From assembly GCA_001829395.1 (NCBI GenBank), contig MIBD01000197.1:3006-16046 (forward strand): a stretch of DNA of 13,041 bases, read 5' to 3'. The stretch's first letter is position 1. Each line of letters opens with the position of its first letter. The notes beneath the pieces were generated by a model that was not told the DNA's origin, searched no databases, and worked only from the letters and a program-made list of their open reading frames with translations. This document shows, in pieces, positions 12,341-13,041 of the stretch. This stretch comes from Spirochaetes bacterium GWF1_49_6. Its GTDB lineage: Bacteria; Spirochaetota; Brevinematia; Brevinematales; GWF1-51-8. The translations under genes were made by a program, and so were the position numbers.

Positions 12341-12854
12341 GGGAGTGTTTTTTAAAAAGCTAAGGGAATTTTTAGTAACCGGTTTTTTCGTCGGTTATAT
12401 TCCGTTCTTTCCGGGGATGTTCGGTACGCTGATGGGCGCGGGAATTTACGTCCTGCTCAGCGAATACGCCTATGTCTACTATCCGGTGACCGCGCTTTTA
12501 TTGATTATCGCATTTCCGTTATCCGATTACGCGGAAAAGCATATCTTTAAAGAGACGAATAGCCCGCATATTGTTATCGATGAAATTGTCGGTTTTATGG
12601 TCGCGATGACCTCGTTTCCTTTTATCGCAAAATGGGGCGGCCCGGTCGATTCGGTAACCTTATCGAGCATAAAATTTCTTGTAATAGGGATTATACTTTT
12701 CAGGGTATTCGACAGCTGGAAGCCGTTTCCCATCAAGAGGGCGTTAAATATCGGGGGAGGTGCGGGGATTGTGCTGGACGACCTGATCGCCGCGGTCTAT
12801 ACCAATATCATGCTGCAGTTTTTACGGATATTCGACTCACAGTTCCATTATTAA
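12333..12854 (+). CDS. pgpA: Phosphatidylglycerophosphatase A
   Basis: A 173-residue integral membrane phosphatase of the PgpA family, which removes phosphate from phosphatidylglycerol phosphate to give phosphatidylglycerol. Family motifs are present: GYIPFFPGMFGTLMG (21-35), HIVIDEIVGFMVAM (79-92) with D83 and E84, and RVFDSWKPFPIKRALNIGGGAGIVLDDLIAAVY toward the C-terminus. The Asp residues there match the metal site of the family. The start ATG at 12333 has GGGGAG 6 bases upstream and overlaps the end of pgsA by 8 bases, so the product of one enzyme is the substrate of the next within a coupled operon. The stop codon (12852-12854) overlaps the stop of the opposing gene. Confidence 0.93.
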   Translation: MSKGVFFKKLREFLVTGFFVGYIPFFPGMFGTLMGAGIYVLLSEYAYVYYPVTALLLIIAFPLSDYAEKHIFKETNSPHIVIDEIVGFMVAMTSFPFIAKWGGPVDSVTLSSIKFLVIGIILFRVFDSWKPFPIKRALNIGGGAGIVLDDLIAAVYTNIMLQFLRIFDSQFHY

Positions 12855-13041
12855 TCACTGTCTTTCAGACGCTCGTAAACCTCTGCCACTTGGTCTTTAA
12901 TCGACAGGAAAACCTTCGCGAGCTGCGGGTCGAAATGTATCCCGGTTTGTTCCTCAATGATGGCGAATGTCTTATCGAGCGGGAACGCAGGCTTATAGAC
13001 GCGCTTATTGGATAGCGCGTCGAACACGTCCGCGAGGGCGG
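12851..13041 (-). CDS. HD-GYP-type phosphohydrolase, C-terminal fragment (cut by window edge)
   Basis: The last 62 codons of a gene entering from the right edge. ADVFDALSNKRVYKPAFP, then a helix and TGIHFDPQLAKVFLSI, match the C-terminal third of HD-GYP domains. There the typical pattern is ADVFDALtsdRpYk followed by GtHFDPxlvxxF. The HD and GYP motifs lie outside the window. Such proteins are often cyclic di-GMP phosphodiesterases or response-regulator outputs, but without the rest I cannot say which, or which sensory domain it carries. The protein ends in a charged tail (YERLKDSD) with no extra domain. It is convergent with pgpA and its TAA overlaps the pgpA stop, with no terminator between them. 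Confidence 0.85.
   Translation of the reverse strand, partial: ALADVFDALSNKRVYKPAFPLDKTFAIIEEQTGIHFDPQLAKVFLSIKDQVAEVYERLKDSD

Overview
The window is ordinary-looking bacterial chromosome, GC-moderate and densely coding, with no mobile element, CRISPR array, rRNA or tRNA that I can see. The TonB/ExbD pair and RodZ point to a diderm, probably rod- or helix-shaped bacterium. The Gly/Arg/Pro/Tyr repeat arm of IF2 and the rodZ-rimO-pgsA order remind me of spirochaetes, but this is an impression from memory and not a placement.

Left part (1-5841, minus strand): a translation and transcription operon reading rimP - nusA - infB - rbfA - nrnA - alr, where alr runs off the left edge. Gaps are short (9 to 36 bases), Shine-Dalgarno (SD) sequences overlap upstream stops, and nrnA starts inside rbfA. 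The operon has a perfect consensus sigma-70 promoter (TTGACA, 17 bases, TATAAT). Only about 15 bases after the predicted transcription start lies a strong intrinsic-terminator hairpin with a six-T tract. That places a possible attenuator at the head of an operon encoding the termination factor NusA, which is the most interesting regulatory feature here.

Middle part (5842-9032): divergent from rimP is one plus-strand gene for an exported protein of unknown function. It has a signal peptide, a HLHHEDF motif and what looks like a class I glutamine-amidotransferase-like fold. A 311-base gap with two copies of a dispersed GTCAT...GCGAAGCAATC repeat and a strong hairpin separates it from a convergent exbD-tonB pair that has no exbB beside it. 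A third, more diverged repeat copy lies in the rimP leader.

Right part (9033-13041): a divergent promoter region, then a tightly coupled plus-strand operon rodZ - rimO - pgsA - pgpA. Neighbouring genes overlap by 1, 11 and 8 bases. It joins cell-shape control, ribosomal protein S12 modification and two consecutive steps of phosphatidylglycerol synthesis. The last gene overlaps, tail to tail, the 3' end of a minus-strand HD-GYP-type gene that enters from the right edge.

I found no clearly new multi-gene system. The best candidates for follow-up are the leader terminator of the nusA operon, the uncharacterised exported GATase-like protein, and the repeat family with its associated hairpin.
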